Positions 32,439 to 41,721 of a stretch of DNA of 64,000 bases are shown one piece after another. The notes under the pieces were generated by a model that worked only from the letters and a program-made list of their open reading frames with translations, did no database searches and was not told where the DNA came from. Origin of the DNA: Schistocerca nitens (taxonomy: Eukaryota; Arthropoda; Insecta; Orthoptera; Acrididae); assembly GCF_023898315.1 (NCBI RefSeq), contig NC_064622.1, forward strand, positions 273,845,503-273,909,502, in the 5' to 3' direction. The stretch's first letter is position 1. Every line of letters starts with the position of its first letter. The translations under genes and the position numbers were made by a program.

Positions 32439-33986
32439 CACGGTGTTTCAAAAATGACCGGTATATTTGAAACGGCAATAAAAACTAAACGAGCAGCGAT
32501 AGAAATACACCGTTTGTTGCAATATGCTTGGGACAACAGTAAATTTTCAGGCAGACAAACTTTCGAAATTACAGTAGTTACAATTTTCAACAACAGATGG
32601 CGCTGCAAGTGATGTGAAAGATATAGAAGACAACGCAGTCTGTGGGTGCGCCATTCTGTACGTCGTCTTTCTGCTGTAAGCGTGTGCTGTTCACAACGTG
32701 CAAGTGTGCTGTAAACAACATGGTTTATTCCTTAGAACAGAGGATTTTTCTGGTGTTGGAATTCCACCACCTAGAACACAGTGTTGTTGCAACAAGACGA
32801 AGTTTTCAACGGAGGTTTAATGTAACCAAAGGACCGAAAAGCGATACAATAAAGGATCTGTTTGAAAAATTTCAACGGACTGGGAACGTGACGGATGAAC
32901 GTGCTGGAAAGGTAGGGCGACCGCGTACGGCAACCACAGAGGGCAACGCGCAGCTAGTGCAGCAGGTGATCCAACAGCGGCCTCGGGTTTCCGTTCGCCG
33001 TGTTGCAGCTGCGGCGCAAATGACGCCAACGTCCACGTATCGTCTCATGCGCCAGAGTTTACACCTCTATCCATACAAAATTCAAACGCGGCAACCCCTC
33101 AGCGCCGCTACCATTGCTGCACGAGAGACATTCGCTAACGATATAATGCACAGGATTGATGACGGCGATATGCATGTGGGCAGCATTTGGTTTACTGACG
33201 AAGCTTATTTTTACCTGGACGGCTTCGTCAATAAACAGAACTGGCGCATATGTGGAACCGAAAAGCCCCATGTTACAGTCCCATCGTCCCTGCATCCTCA
33301 AAAAGTACTGGTCTGGGCCGCCATTTCTTCCAAAGGAATCATTGGCCCATTTTTCAGATCCGAAACGATTACTGCATCACGCTATCTGGACATTCTTCGT
33401 GAATTTGTGGCGGTACAAACTGCCTTAGACGACACTGCGAACACCTCGTGGTTTATGCAAGATGGTGCCCGGCAACATCGCACGGCCGACGTCTTTAATT
33501 TCCTGAATGAATATTTCGATGATCGTGTGATTGCTTTGGGCTATCCGAAACATACAGGAGGCGGCGTGGATTGGCCTCCCTATTCGCCAGACATGAACCC
33601 CTGTGACTTCTTTCTGTGGGGACACTTGAAAGACCAAGTGTACCGTCAGAATCCAGAAACAATTGAACAGCTGAAGCAGTACATCTCATCTGCATGTGAA
33701 GCCATTCCGCCAGACACGTTGTCAAAGGTTTCGGGTAATTTCATTCAGAGACAACGCCATATTATTGCTATGCATGGTGAATATGTGGAAAATATCGTAC
33801 TATAGAGTTTCCCAGACCGCAGCGCCATCTGTTGTTGAAAATTGTAACTACTGTAATTTCGAAAGTTTGTCTGCCGGAAAATGTACTGTTGTCCCAAGCA
33901 TATTGCAACAAACGATGTATTTCTATCGCTGCTCGTTTAGTTTTTATTGCCGTTTCAAATATACCGGTCATTTTTGAAACACCCTG
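32439..33986 (+). mobile_element. Inner, intact Tc1/mariner-type transposon (1548 bp)
   Basis: TA flanks (32437-32438, 33987-33988). Terminal inverted repeats are 168 bp long (32439-32606 and 33819-33986) and differ at only four positions, including the third base (CACGG against CAGGG). It carries one uninterrupted transposase and sits inside the coding sequence of the outer element. Near-identical ends and an open frame suggest recent transposition. Confidence 0.95.
32720..33805 (+). CDS. Intact Tc1/mariner-superfamily transposase, D47D type (361 aa)
   Basis: This would catalyse cut-and-paste transposition of the 1548-bp element in the nucleus. I chose the ATG at 32720 (MVYSLEQRIFLVLEFHHLEH) because the family starts with this motif; an in-frame ATG at 32642 adds 26 cysteine-rich residues, but its first codons overlap the region next to the terminal repeat. 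The N-terminal helix-turn-helix covers about residues 1-60 (RRSFQRRFNV, TIKDLFEKFQRTGNV), then a GRPRT linker and a second helix-turn-helix (SVRRVAAAAQM). Catalytic aspartates are D160 (WFTDEAYFY), D248 (WFMQDGARQHRTA) and D296 (SPDMNPCDFFLWG). 47 residues lie between the last two, more than the 34-41 I know for mariner groups. No stop or frameshift is present. An insect DUF4817-plus-DDE_3 protein is the closest family I can name. Confidence 0.92.
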   Translation: MVYSLEQRIFLVLEFHHLEHSVVATRRSFQRRFNVTKGPKSDTIKDLFEKFQRTGNVTDERAGKVGRPRTATTEGNAQLVQQVIQQRPRVSVRRVAAAAQMTPTSTYRLMRQSLHLYPYKIQTRQPLSAATIAARETFANDIMHRIDDGDMHVGSIWFTDEAYFYLDGFVNKQNWRICGTEKPHVTVPSSLHPQKVLVWAAISSKGIIGPFFRSETITASRYLDILREFVAVQTALDDTANTSWFMQDGARQHRTADVFNFLNEYFDDRVIALGYPKHTGGGVDWPPYSPDMNPCDFFLWGHLKDQVYRQNPETIEQLKQYISSACEAIPPDTLSKVSGNFIQRQRHIIAMHGEYVENIVL

Positions 33987-35109
33987 TATGTGCCGGATAT
34001 CCATCATGTTGGAAGTACATCGCCATTCTGTCATGCAGTGAAACATCTTGTAGTAACATCAGTAGAACATTACGTAGGAAATCAGCATACATTGCACCAT
34101 TTAGATTGCCATCGATAAAACGGGGGGCAATTGTCCTTCCTCCCATAATGCTGCACCATACATTAACCCGCCAAGGTCGCTTATGTTCCACTTGTCGCAG
34201 CCATCGTGGATTTTCCGTTGTCCAATAGTGCATATTATGCCGGTTTATGTTACCGCTGTTGATGAATGACGCTTCGTCGCTAAATAGAACGCGTGCAAAA
34301 AATCTGTCATCGTCCCGTAATTTCTCTTGTACCCAGTGGTAGAACTGTACACCTCGTTCAAAGCCGTCGCCATGCAATTCCTGGTGCATAGAAACATGGT
34401 ACGGGTGCAATCGATGTAGATGTAGCATTCTCAATACCGACGTTTTTGAGACTCCCGATTCTCGTGCAATTTGTCTGCTACTGATGTGCGGATCAGCCGC
34501 GACAGCAGCTAAAACACCTACTTGGGCGTCATCGTTTGTTGCAGGTCGTGGTTGACGTTCCTGTTTCCTTAAATAACGCAACTATCCGGCGAACAGTCCA
34601 GACACTTGGATGATGTCGTCCAGGATACCAAGCAGCATACAGAGCACACGCCCGTTCGGCATTTTGATAACAATAGCCATACATCAACACGATATCGACC
34701 TTTTCCGCAATAGGTAAACGGTCCATTTTAACACGGGTAACGTATCACGAAGCAAATACCGTCCGCACTGGCGGAATGTTACGTGATACCACGTACTTAC
34801 ACGTTTGTGACTATTACAGCGCCATCTATCACAAAGCGAAAAATGTGGTCCAACTAAAGCATTCACATTTCTTTACGTACTACACGAATATGTAATAAAA
34901 ATGGGGGTTCCTATTTTTTTAAAAAACGCAGTTGATATCCGTTTGACCTATGGCAGCGCCATCTAGCGGGCCAACCATAGCGCCATCTGGTTTCCCCCTT
35001 CAAGCTAGACGAGTTTAGTTCTTTGTAGTTTTTTCGTTTGATGCTTATTTCGTGAGATATTTGGCCCGGTCACTATCAATGGACCACCCTGTATATCCAA
35101 AGGGCAAAA

Positions 35110-35340
35110 GATATTTCTTATGTGATATAATCACAATATAACAAGTTCCAGATTTTTTGCTTTACTTATACTGTGAAACCTTTCTTCTTGCCCCGCTTTC
35201 ATGATTAGATGTCAACCGAAAAGGGTCCTATAGCTTTTGATGAGTAAGTTTACCTGTACCAAAAGAGATGACATAAATGAATGAATCTTTTGCTTGCATT
35301 GAGTTAGAAGCTTAAATTTCTTACACCGCCAGGAGAACTA
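35110..35340 (-). repeat. Dispersed copy of the 330-bp satellite-like unit
   Basis: ACTGTGAAACCTTTCTTCTT, a TCATGATTAGATGTCAACC-type segment and TTACACCGCCAGGAGAAC appear here in order. They correspond to segments of the tandem units at 43.4-44.3 kb on the opposite strand. Similarity is loose. Confidence 0.5.
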
Positions 35341-35595
35341 GACCTTACTACGCGAAAAACAAAATGAAATGAGCGTGTGGCATTGTTGGCATTGAGGTAC
35401 TCGCCGGTGAAGTTCGACCGGGAGGCCCCCTTCGGGGCAATTCGGTCGCCGCATCTATTTTAGTCGACGCCAGATTGGGCGACTTGCGTGCCGGTGATGA
35501 GTATGAAATGATGGTGAGGACAACACAACATTCAGTCCACGAGCGGAGAAAATCTCCCACCTGGTCGGGAATCAAACCCGGGCCCGCTGCATGGG
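35341..35595 (-). repeat. SINE family C, 3' portion (continues at 39989-40024)
   Basis: On the minus strand the tRNA-like head starts at about 40024 (GCCTGCTTAGCTGAGTGGTA, box A) and breaks at 39989. It resumes at 35595 with GGGCCCGGGTTTGATTCCCG (box B) and a 230-bp body ending near 35341. The break carries an exact 11-bp duplication CGCTGCATGGG (35585-35595 and 39978-39988), showing that everything between was inserted into this SINE. Confidence 0.85.
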
Positions 35596-35666
35596 TTCAA
35601 CATGGCTCTGAGCACTATGGGACTTAACATCTATGGTCATCAGTCCCCTAGAACTTAGAACTACTT
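35596..35666 (-). repeat. SINE family B, 3' part (continues at 39849-39977)
   Basis: The 3' tail (TGGCTCTGAGCACTATGGGA and TCAGTCCCCTAGAACTTAG on the plus strand) is shared with family A. The SINE is cut at AGAACTACTT (35657-35666), which recurs as AAAACTACTT (39839-39848). This one-mismatch target duplication was made by the RTE LINE that separates the halves. Confidence 0.85.
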
Positions 35667-35811
35667 GTTGTTGTTGTTGTTGTGGTCTTCAGTCCTGAGA
35701 CTGGTTTGATGCAGCTCCCCATGCTACTCTATCCTGTGCAAGCTTCTTCATCTCCCAGTACCTACTGCAACCTACATCCTTCTGAATCTGCTTTGTGTAT
35801 TCATCTCTTGG

Positions 35812-37276
35812 TCACCCTCTACGATTTTTACCCTCCACGCTGCCCTCCAATGCTAAATTTGTGATCCCTTGATGCCTCAAAACATGTCCTACCAACCGAT
35901 CCCTTCTACTAGTCAAGTTGTGCCACAAACTCCTCTTCTCCCCAATCCTATTCAATACCTCCTCATTAGTTACGTGATCTACCCACCTTATTTTCAGCAT
36001 TCTTCTGTAGCACCACATTTCGAAAGCTTCTATTCTCTTCTTGTCCATACTAGTTATCGTCCATGTTTCAAATACTTTCAGAAACGACTTCCTGACACTT
36101 AAATCTATACTCGATGTTAACAAATTTCTCTTCTTCAGAAACGATTTCCTTGCCATAGCCAGTCTACAATTTATATCCTCTCTACTTCGACCATCATCAG
36201 TTATTTTACCCCCTAAATAGCAAAACTCCTTTACTACTTTAAGTGTCTCATTTCCTAATCTAATTCCCTCAGCATCACCCGATTTAATTTGACTACATTC
36301 CATTATCCTCGTTTTGCTTTTGTTGATGTTCATCTTATATCCTCCTCTCAAGACACTGTCCATTCCGTTCAACTGCTCTTCCAAGTCCTTTGCTGTCTCT
36401 GACAGAATTACAATGTCATCGGCGAACCTCAAAGTTTTTACTTGTCCATGAATTTTAATACCTACTCCGAATTTTTCTTTTGTTTCCTTTACTGCTTGCT
36501 CAATATACAGATTGAATAACATCGGGGAAGGGCTACAACCCTGTTTCACTCCCTTCCCAACCACTGCTTCCCTTTCTTGCCCCTCGACTCTTATAACTGC
36601 CATCTGGTTTCTGTACAAATTGTAAATAGCCTTTCGCTCCCTGTATTTTACCCCTGCCACCTTTAGAATGTGAAAGAGAGTATTCCAGTCAACATTGTCA
36701 AAAGCTTTCTCTAAGTCTACAAATGCTAGATATGTAGGTTTGCCTTTTCTTAATCTTTCTTCTAAGATAAGTCGTAAGGTTAGTGTTGCCTCACGTGTTC
36801 CAACTTTTCCACGGAATCCAAACTGATCTTCCCCGAGGTCCGCTTCTACCAGTTTTTCCATTCGTCTGTAAAGAATTCGCGTTAGTATTTTGCAGCTGTG
36901 ACTTATTAAACTGATAGTTCGGTAATTTTCACATCTGTCAACACCTGCTTTCTTTGGGATTGGAATTATTATATTCTTCTTGAAGTCTGAGGGTATTTCA
37001 CCTGTCTCATACATCTTGCTCACCAGATGGTAGAGTTTTGTCAGGACTGGCTCTCCCAAGGCCGTCAGTAGTTCTAATGGAATGTTGTCTACTCCCGGGG
37101 CCTTGTTTCGACTCAGGTCTTTCAGTGCTCTGTCAAACTCTTCACGCAGTATCGTATCTCCCATTTCATCTTCATCTACATCCTCTTCCATTTCCATAAT
37201 ATTGTCCTCAAGTACATCGCCCTTGTATAAACCCTCTATATACTCCTTCCACCTTTCTGCCTTCCCTTCTTTGCTT
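35812..37276 (-). pseudogene. RTE reverse transcriptase, frame intact
   Basis: From EGKAERWKEYIEGLY at the insertion edge the minus frame runs without a stop for about 488 codons. Blocks in order: LKDLSRNKAPGVDNIPLELL, IIPIPKKAGVDRCENYRTIS, LVEADLGEDQFGFRGKVGT, FVDLEKAFDNVDWNTLF, GVKQGCSPSPMLFNLYIEQA, and the catalytic box LRFADDIVILSE at about 36425. A thumb region (KEFCYLGGKITDDG, FEMWCYRRMLKIRWVDHVTN) follows and the frame ends at 35812. The roughly 85 residues apparently preceding it on the same open frame belong to the foldback element. The RT is detached from its endonuclease, so I call it a pseudogene. Confidence 0.88.
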
Positions 37277-37478
37277 ACAAGGGAACCTCCCCATCGCACC
37301 CCCCCCCCCCCCTCAGATTTAGTTAGAAGTTGGCACAGTGGATAGGCCTTGAAAAACTGAACACAGATCAATCGAGAAAACAGGAAGAAGTTTTGTCGAA
37401 CTATGAAAAAAATAAGCAAAATATACAAATTGAGTAGTCGATGTGTAACATAAGCAACATCATGGATACGATGATCTG

Positions 37479-37553
37479 AGGAGCGCCGTGGTCTTGTGGT
37501 TAGCGTAAGCAACTGCGGGACGAGAGGACCTTTGTTCAAGTCATCCCTCGAGT
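37479..37553 (+). repeat. tRNA-like segment in the left foldback arm
   Basis: AGGAGCGCCGTGGTCTTGTG, GTTAGCGTAAGCAACTGCGG and a box-B-like TTGTTCAAGTC in order give a roughly 74-base tRNA-like layout. Compared with the right arm the box B is mutated (TTTGTTCAAG against TTGGTTCAAG), so it is probably not transcribed well. Confidence 0.5.
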
Positions 37554-38190
37554 AAAAATTTTAGCTTTTTTATTTTCTAGGAATTGACGTGTGTCAATTA
37601 TCAAAGTTCAGGCACTCACACAATCAACTTCGCTCTCGAAAATTCCAGGACATGTTCAGATTTGCTTGGACATATGCAGGATTTGACGGTCTTCACACGG
37701 AAAAAATTGGAAAACGTTAAAAACATATGTTTTGACAGAGCACAGGGAAAGCTGTGTGACTGTGAAACTGTTGCATTCATTTGTTGCAGTTTATGTGACA
37801 AACTCTTATGTTTTCATCACTTTTTTGGGAGTTATTATCACATCCACCAGAAAACCTAAATCGGGCAAGGTAGAAGAATCTTTTTACCCATTCGCCAAGT
37901 GTACAAGTTAGGTGGCTCAACATATTCCTGTCATGTGACGCACATGTCGTCACCAGTGTCGTATAGAATATATCAGACGTGTTTTCCTGTGGAGGAATCG
38001 GTTGACCTATGACCTTGCGATCAAATGTTTTCGGTTCCCATTGGAGAGGCACGTACTTTCGTCTACTAATCGCACGGTTTTGCGGTGCGGTCGCAAAACA
38101 TAGACACTAAACTTATTACAGTGAACAGAGACGTCAATGAACGAACTGACAGATCATAACTTTGCGAAAATAAAGGAAGTAAAACTTTCA

Positions 38191-38264
38191 CCCGAGGGAA
38201 GACTTGAACCAAGGACCTCTCGTTCCGCAGTTGTTCACGCTAACCGCGGGACCACGGTGCTCCT
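38191..38264 (-). repeat. tRNA-like segment in the right foldback arm
   Basis: The minus strand reads GGAGCACCGTGGTCCCGCGG, TTAGCGTGAACAACTGCGGA and GGTTCAAGTC (a good pol III box B) before CTTCCCTCGGGTG. The acceptor ends do not pair convincingly, so it is a tRNA relic rather than a gene. Confidence 0.55.
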
Positions 38265-38458
38265 GAACTGACACTATGCTTGATGTTGCTTATCTTGCAC
38301 ATGGACTACTCAGTTTGTATATTTTACTTATTTTTTCCATAGTTCCACACAACTTCTTCCTGTTTTCTCGATTGACCTGTGTTCAGTTTTTCAAGGCCTG
38401 TCCACTATGCCAACTTATAACTAAATCTGAGGGGGATGCGATGGGGAGGTTCCCTTGT

Positions 38459-39620
38459 TGGAACTGGGTTGCCATCTGAGCTCTTGATATTCATACAAGT
38501 GGTTCTCTTATTTCCAAAAGTCTCTTTAATTTTCCTGTAGGCAGTATCTATCTTACCCCTAGTGAGACAAGCTTCTACATCTTTACATTTGTCCGCTAGC
38601 CATCCCTGCTTAGCCATTTTGCACTTCCTGTCGATCTCATTTTTGAGACGTTTGTATTCCTTTTTGCCTGCTTCATTTACTGCGTTTTTATATTTTCTCC
38701 TTTCATCAATTAAATTCAATATTTCTTCTGTTACCCTTAGGATTTCTATTAGCCCTCGTCTTTTTACCTACTTGATCGTCTGCTGCTTTCACTACTTCAT
38801 CCCTCAGAGCTACCCATTCCTCTTCTACTGTATTTATTTCCCCCATTCCTGTCAATTGTTCCCTTATGCTCTCCCTGAAACTCTCTACAACCTCTGGTTC
38901 TTTCAGTTTATCCAGGTCCCATCTCCTTAAATTCCCACCTTTTTGCAATTTCTTCAGTTTCAATCTGCAGTTCATAACCAAGAGATTGTGGTCAGAATCC
39001 ATATCTGCCCCTGGAAATGTCTTACAATTTAAAACCTGGTTCCTAAATCTCTGTCTTACCATTATATAATCTATCTGATACCTTTTAGTATCTCCAGGAT
39101 TCTTCCAGGTATACAACCTTCTTTTATGATTCTTGAACCACGTGTTAGCTATGATTAAGTTATGCTCTGTGCAAAATTCTACAAGGCGGCTTCCTCTTTC
39201 ATTTCTTCCCCCCAATCCATATTCACCTACTATGTTTCCTTCTCTCCCTTTTCCTACTGACGAATTCCAGTCACCCATGACTATTAAATTTTCGTCTCCC
39301 TTCTCTACCTGAATAATTTCTTTTATCTCGTCATACATTTCATCAATCTTTTGGTCATCTGCGGAGCTAGTTGGCATATAAACTTGTACTACTGTAGTAG
39401 GCATGGGCTTTGTGTCTATCTTGGCCACAATAATGCGTTCACTATGCTGTTTGTAGTAGCTAACCCTCACTCCTATTTTTTTATTCATTATTAAACCTAC
39501 TCCTGCATTACCTCTATTTGATTTTGTATTTATAACCCTGTAATCACCTGACCAAAAGTCTTGTTCCTCCTGCCACCGAACTTCACTAATTCCCACTATA
39601 TCTAACTTTAACCTATCCAT
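38459..39620 (-). pseudogene. RTE AP-endonuclease and linker, one frameshift
   Basis: From 39620 (MDRLKLDIVGISEVRWQEEQ; catalytic E in SEVRW) the frame covers the endonuclease/exonuclease/phosphatase fold: VVQVYMPTSSADD, NLIVMGDWNSSVGKGREGN (GDWN), GDTKRYQIDYIMV and the terminal ADMDSDHNLLVMN (SDH). The start upstream is missing or lies in 5' sequence near 39680. At about 38710-38760 a frameshift separates it from the linker (LIDERRKYKNAVNEAGKKEY, AYRKIKETFGNKRTTCMNIK), which ends at the foldback insertion at 38458. Confidence 0.85.
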
Positions 39621-39848
39621 TTCCCTTTTTAAATTTTCTAACCTACCTACCCGATTAAGGGATCTGACATTCCACGCTCAGATCCGTAGAACGCCAGTTT
39701 TCTTTCTCCTGATAACGACGTCCTCTTGAGTAGTCCCCGCCCGGAGATCCGAATGGGGGACTATTTTACCTCCGGAATATTTTACCCAAGAGGACGCCAT
39801 CATCATTTAATCATACAGTAAAGCTGCATGTCCTCGGGAAAACTACTT

Positions 39849-39977
39849 AAACCTAACTAACCTAGGGACAGCACACAACACCCAGCCATCACGAGGCAGA
39901 GATAATCCCTGACCCCGCCGGGAATCGAACCCGGGCGTGGGAAGCGAGAACGCTACCGCACGACCACGAGATGCGGG
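39849..39977 (-). repeat. SINE family B, tRNA-like head and body
   Basis: On the minus strand it runs CCCGCATCTCGTGGTCGTGC (start of the tRNA-like head), GGTAGCGTTCTCGC (box A region), GGGTTCGATTCCCGG (box B) and then CCTAGGTTAGTTAGGTTTAA, the body shared with family A. Family B therefore has a different tRNA head fused to the same body. Confidence 0.85.
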
Positions 39978-39988
39978 CGCTGCATGGG

Positions 39989-40024
39989 AGGCAAGCACGT
40001 TACCACTCAGCTAAGCAGGCGGAC
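39989..40024 (-). repeat. SINE family C, tRNA-like 5' head
   Basis: This is the box A half of the SINE whose remainder is at 35341-35595. It reads GCCTGCTTAGCTGAGTGGTA on the minus strand. Confidence 0.8.
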
Positions 40025-40069
40025 GGTACGTGACAAACATTCAACTTGATAAGCTAAACTTTTCCAGAG

Positions 40070-40485
40070 AAAAAGAAGGGTCTTAATAGACGAACAGATA
40101 AACAGACAGATGGATAAAAATGACAAAAAATACTTTTTCGTGTTATGTAGTTACAAATTGACAATTATCGGATTTTTTTTTCCTTTTCACTGTGAAACCT
40201 TGCTTTTCGGCAAATTTCATGACTCTAGGTCAACGGTAAGCACCCTATGGGTTTTGAGCCGTTAGCTTTTCAGTCTCAAAATATGTGATGTAAATGGCCA
40301 TATCGTTTGACTGGAGTGAGTTAGTACACGTCCAAGCGACTATTGACCGTAACAAGTGACGCAGATTTGAACTTGATAGGTTCACGTGTTCCTGAGAAAA
40401 AGGGTTCTTAACAGTCGGTTAGATAGACGGACGGACGGACAACAAAGCAATCCAATAATGGTCCCCTTTTTACAGAGTGAGGCAC
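40070..40485. repeat. Dispersed copies of the 330-bp satellite-like unit
   Basis: Two adjacent partial units share motifs with the 43.4-44.3 kb array: TCACTGTGAAACCTTGCTTTTCGGC, AAATTTCATGACTCTAGGTCAACG, TCTCAAAATATGTGATGTAAATGGCCATATCG. A GACGGACGGACGGACAA tract follows at about 40430. Confidence 0.5.
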
Positions 40486-40992
40486 GGAAACCTAAAAATG
40501 AATTAAACACATAGGTTTACCGACCGTCAGCCCTCCTACACACAGTTCGCTAACGAAATAGTACGAGAAAATCACACTAGTGTTCTACGGACCCTTCGTT
40601 ACGTCACATACTGTAGTATTTGGCCTTCTGACACAACTGTAGATACACACAGGATATATGTCTATTTATTAGAGCAGTGGCTCACAACGGAGTTAGTAAT
40701 GCCTAACGATGGGCGTTGAAAAGATCAAAGGACGCTTTCCTGAGCCATGGTAAATTTTAGGGACGACGGAGTGGTGATAATAAATATGATATCACATGTC
40801 AAAACATTAGTTGCACTGCATCATGCTCAGGCCTCTCGCTAATAATAATGTGTTAATGTTTAAAAATATATATTTTTAATCAATTGTTGGGTTCCGTACC
40901 TCACCTGGTAAAAACGGTGTAAGATCACTTTTTTGTTCTTTGAAAACACAGACATAATGCCTGATAAGAAGCCGCAATTAGTGATTTTACAA

Positions 40993-41721
40993 TGTTACTT
41001 AAAATCAGTCTTGATTGCAAAATGTTTATTCATATGACCGGTTTCGGTTCCTTTAGAACCAGCTTAAGATCTGTAATGATAATGATACTAATTTACTATT
41101 TCACGAATGCAAACCATTTTCATCCTATCTAATCAACATCAAATGTACCTTAACGTACCTGATATTTCGGTTACAGGAATAACCCGTCCAAACACAGCAA
41201 ATTTCACATGCTGCGTCACATAAAATTGGTTGGCAGAATGCACGTCATTTATATTAATTATAACACTATTACCTACAGGTGGCGTCTGGTACATTTTTAA
41301 TTTTGATAAGTACACATTTTAACCTTGACATCTACAGATTTTAACAAAGTATTTTTAGAGATAAAAGTTAATTACAAAAATCTACTGAATACAGTATGTG
41401 CATATGTAATGTAACAAATGTACCAGACTCCACCTGTAGGTAATAGTGTTATAATTAATGTAAATGACGTGCATTCTGCCAACCAATTTTATGTGACGTA
41501 GCATGTGAAAGTTGCTGTGTTTTGGACGGGCTACTCCTGTAACGGAAATATCAGGTACGTTCCGGTACATCTGATGATGATTAGATAGGATGAAGAAGTT
41601 TTGCATTCGTGAAATAGTAAATTAGTATCATTATCGTTACAAATCTGAAGATGGTTCTAGAGGAACCGAAACCGGTCATATGAATAAACATTTTGCAATC
41701 AAGACGGATTATAAGTAACTT
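40993..41721. mobile_element. 730-bp palindromic (foldback) element
   Basis: The left arm (40993-41297) and right arm (about 41418-41721) are inverted copies. Both contain GATTGCAAAATGTTTATTCA, ATATGACCGGTTTCGGTTCC, GAAATAGTAAATTAGTATCA-type segments and GGTAATAGTGTTATAATTAA. The outer ends are TGTTACTTAAAATCAGTCTT on the left and, inwards from the right, AGTTACTTATAATCCGTCTT. The loop is about 120 bp. No target duplication is clear, and frames on the minus strand (41382-41790) are arm sequence. Confidence 0.75.

Larger units (their letters stand above)
32113..34726 (-). pseudogene. Outer transposase, disrupted by insertion and frameshifts
   Basis: The start is the ATG at 34726 (MDRLPIAEKVDIVLMYGYCY). 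A frameshift near 34560-34580 joins the helix-turn-helix start to RKQERQPRPATNDDAQVGVL and SSRQIARESGVSKTSVLRML. The catalytic domain follows: VLFSDEASFINSGNINRHNM (first D), YFQHDGYPAHT (second D). The reading then runs into the inner element at 33986. Beyond it, at 32436, the coding sequence resumes (SRAVEAVLNSISHDR), is shifted once more near 32396, and continues WPARSPDLTSPDFFLWEKLK (third D) to the stop at 32113. About 40 residues separate the last aspartates if joined. Confidence 0.85.
31658..35091 (-). mobile_element. Outer mariner-like element with about 275-bp inverted repeats
   Basis: TA at 31656-31657 and 35092-35093. The ends start CAGGGTGGTCCATTGATCGT (left) and CAGGGTGGTCCATTGATAGT (right, inwards), and inverted similarity continues about 275 bp, to about 31935 and from about 34815. 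A third copy of this terminal repeat is at 1-258. The element is 3434 bp long, of which 1550 bp (32439-33988) are a later insertion, so the original was about 1.88 kb with a minus-strand transposase. Confidence 0.92.
37277..38458. mobile_element. 1.18-kb foldback element with tRNA-like sequences in both arms
   Basis: The ends are inverted repeats starting ACAAGGGAACCTCCCCATCG and continuing about 300 bp per arm (37277-37580 and about 38155-38458), through TTGGCACAGTGGATAGGCCT-type and GAAAACAGGAAGAAGTT segments. Each arm includes a tRNA-like segment listed separately. The 570-bp core has only short frames. It interrupts the RTE linker-RT junction without an obvious target duplication. I have a sense of this end sequence as a common orthopteran repeat, but no name for it. 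Confidence 0.85.
35667..39838 (-). mobile_element. RTE-clade LINE, nearly complete, interrupted by a foldback element
   Basis: The 3' tail is a run of (AAC)n on the minus strand (GTTGTTGTT at 35667). The 5' end is near 39838 (CCCGAGGACATGCAGCTTTA). It encodes an endonuclease (39620-38706), linker and reverse transcriptase (to 35812) in the RTE order. The unit excluding the 1.18-kb foldback insertion is about 3.0 kb. A second, older copy lies at 51630-54527. Confidence 0.9.

Noticed and set aside
35812-37539. One 575-aa protein
   Set aside because: Its N-terminal 85 or so residues lie in the terminal repeat of the foldback element. The real RT portion starts at the insertion edge.
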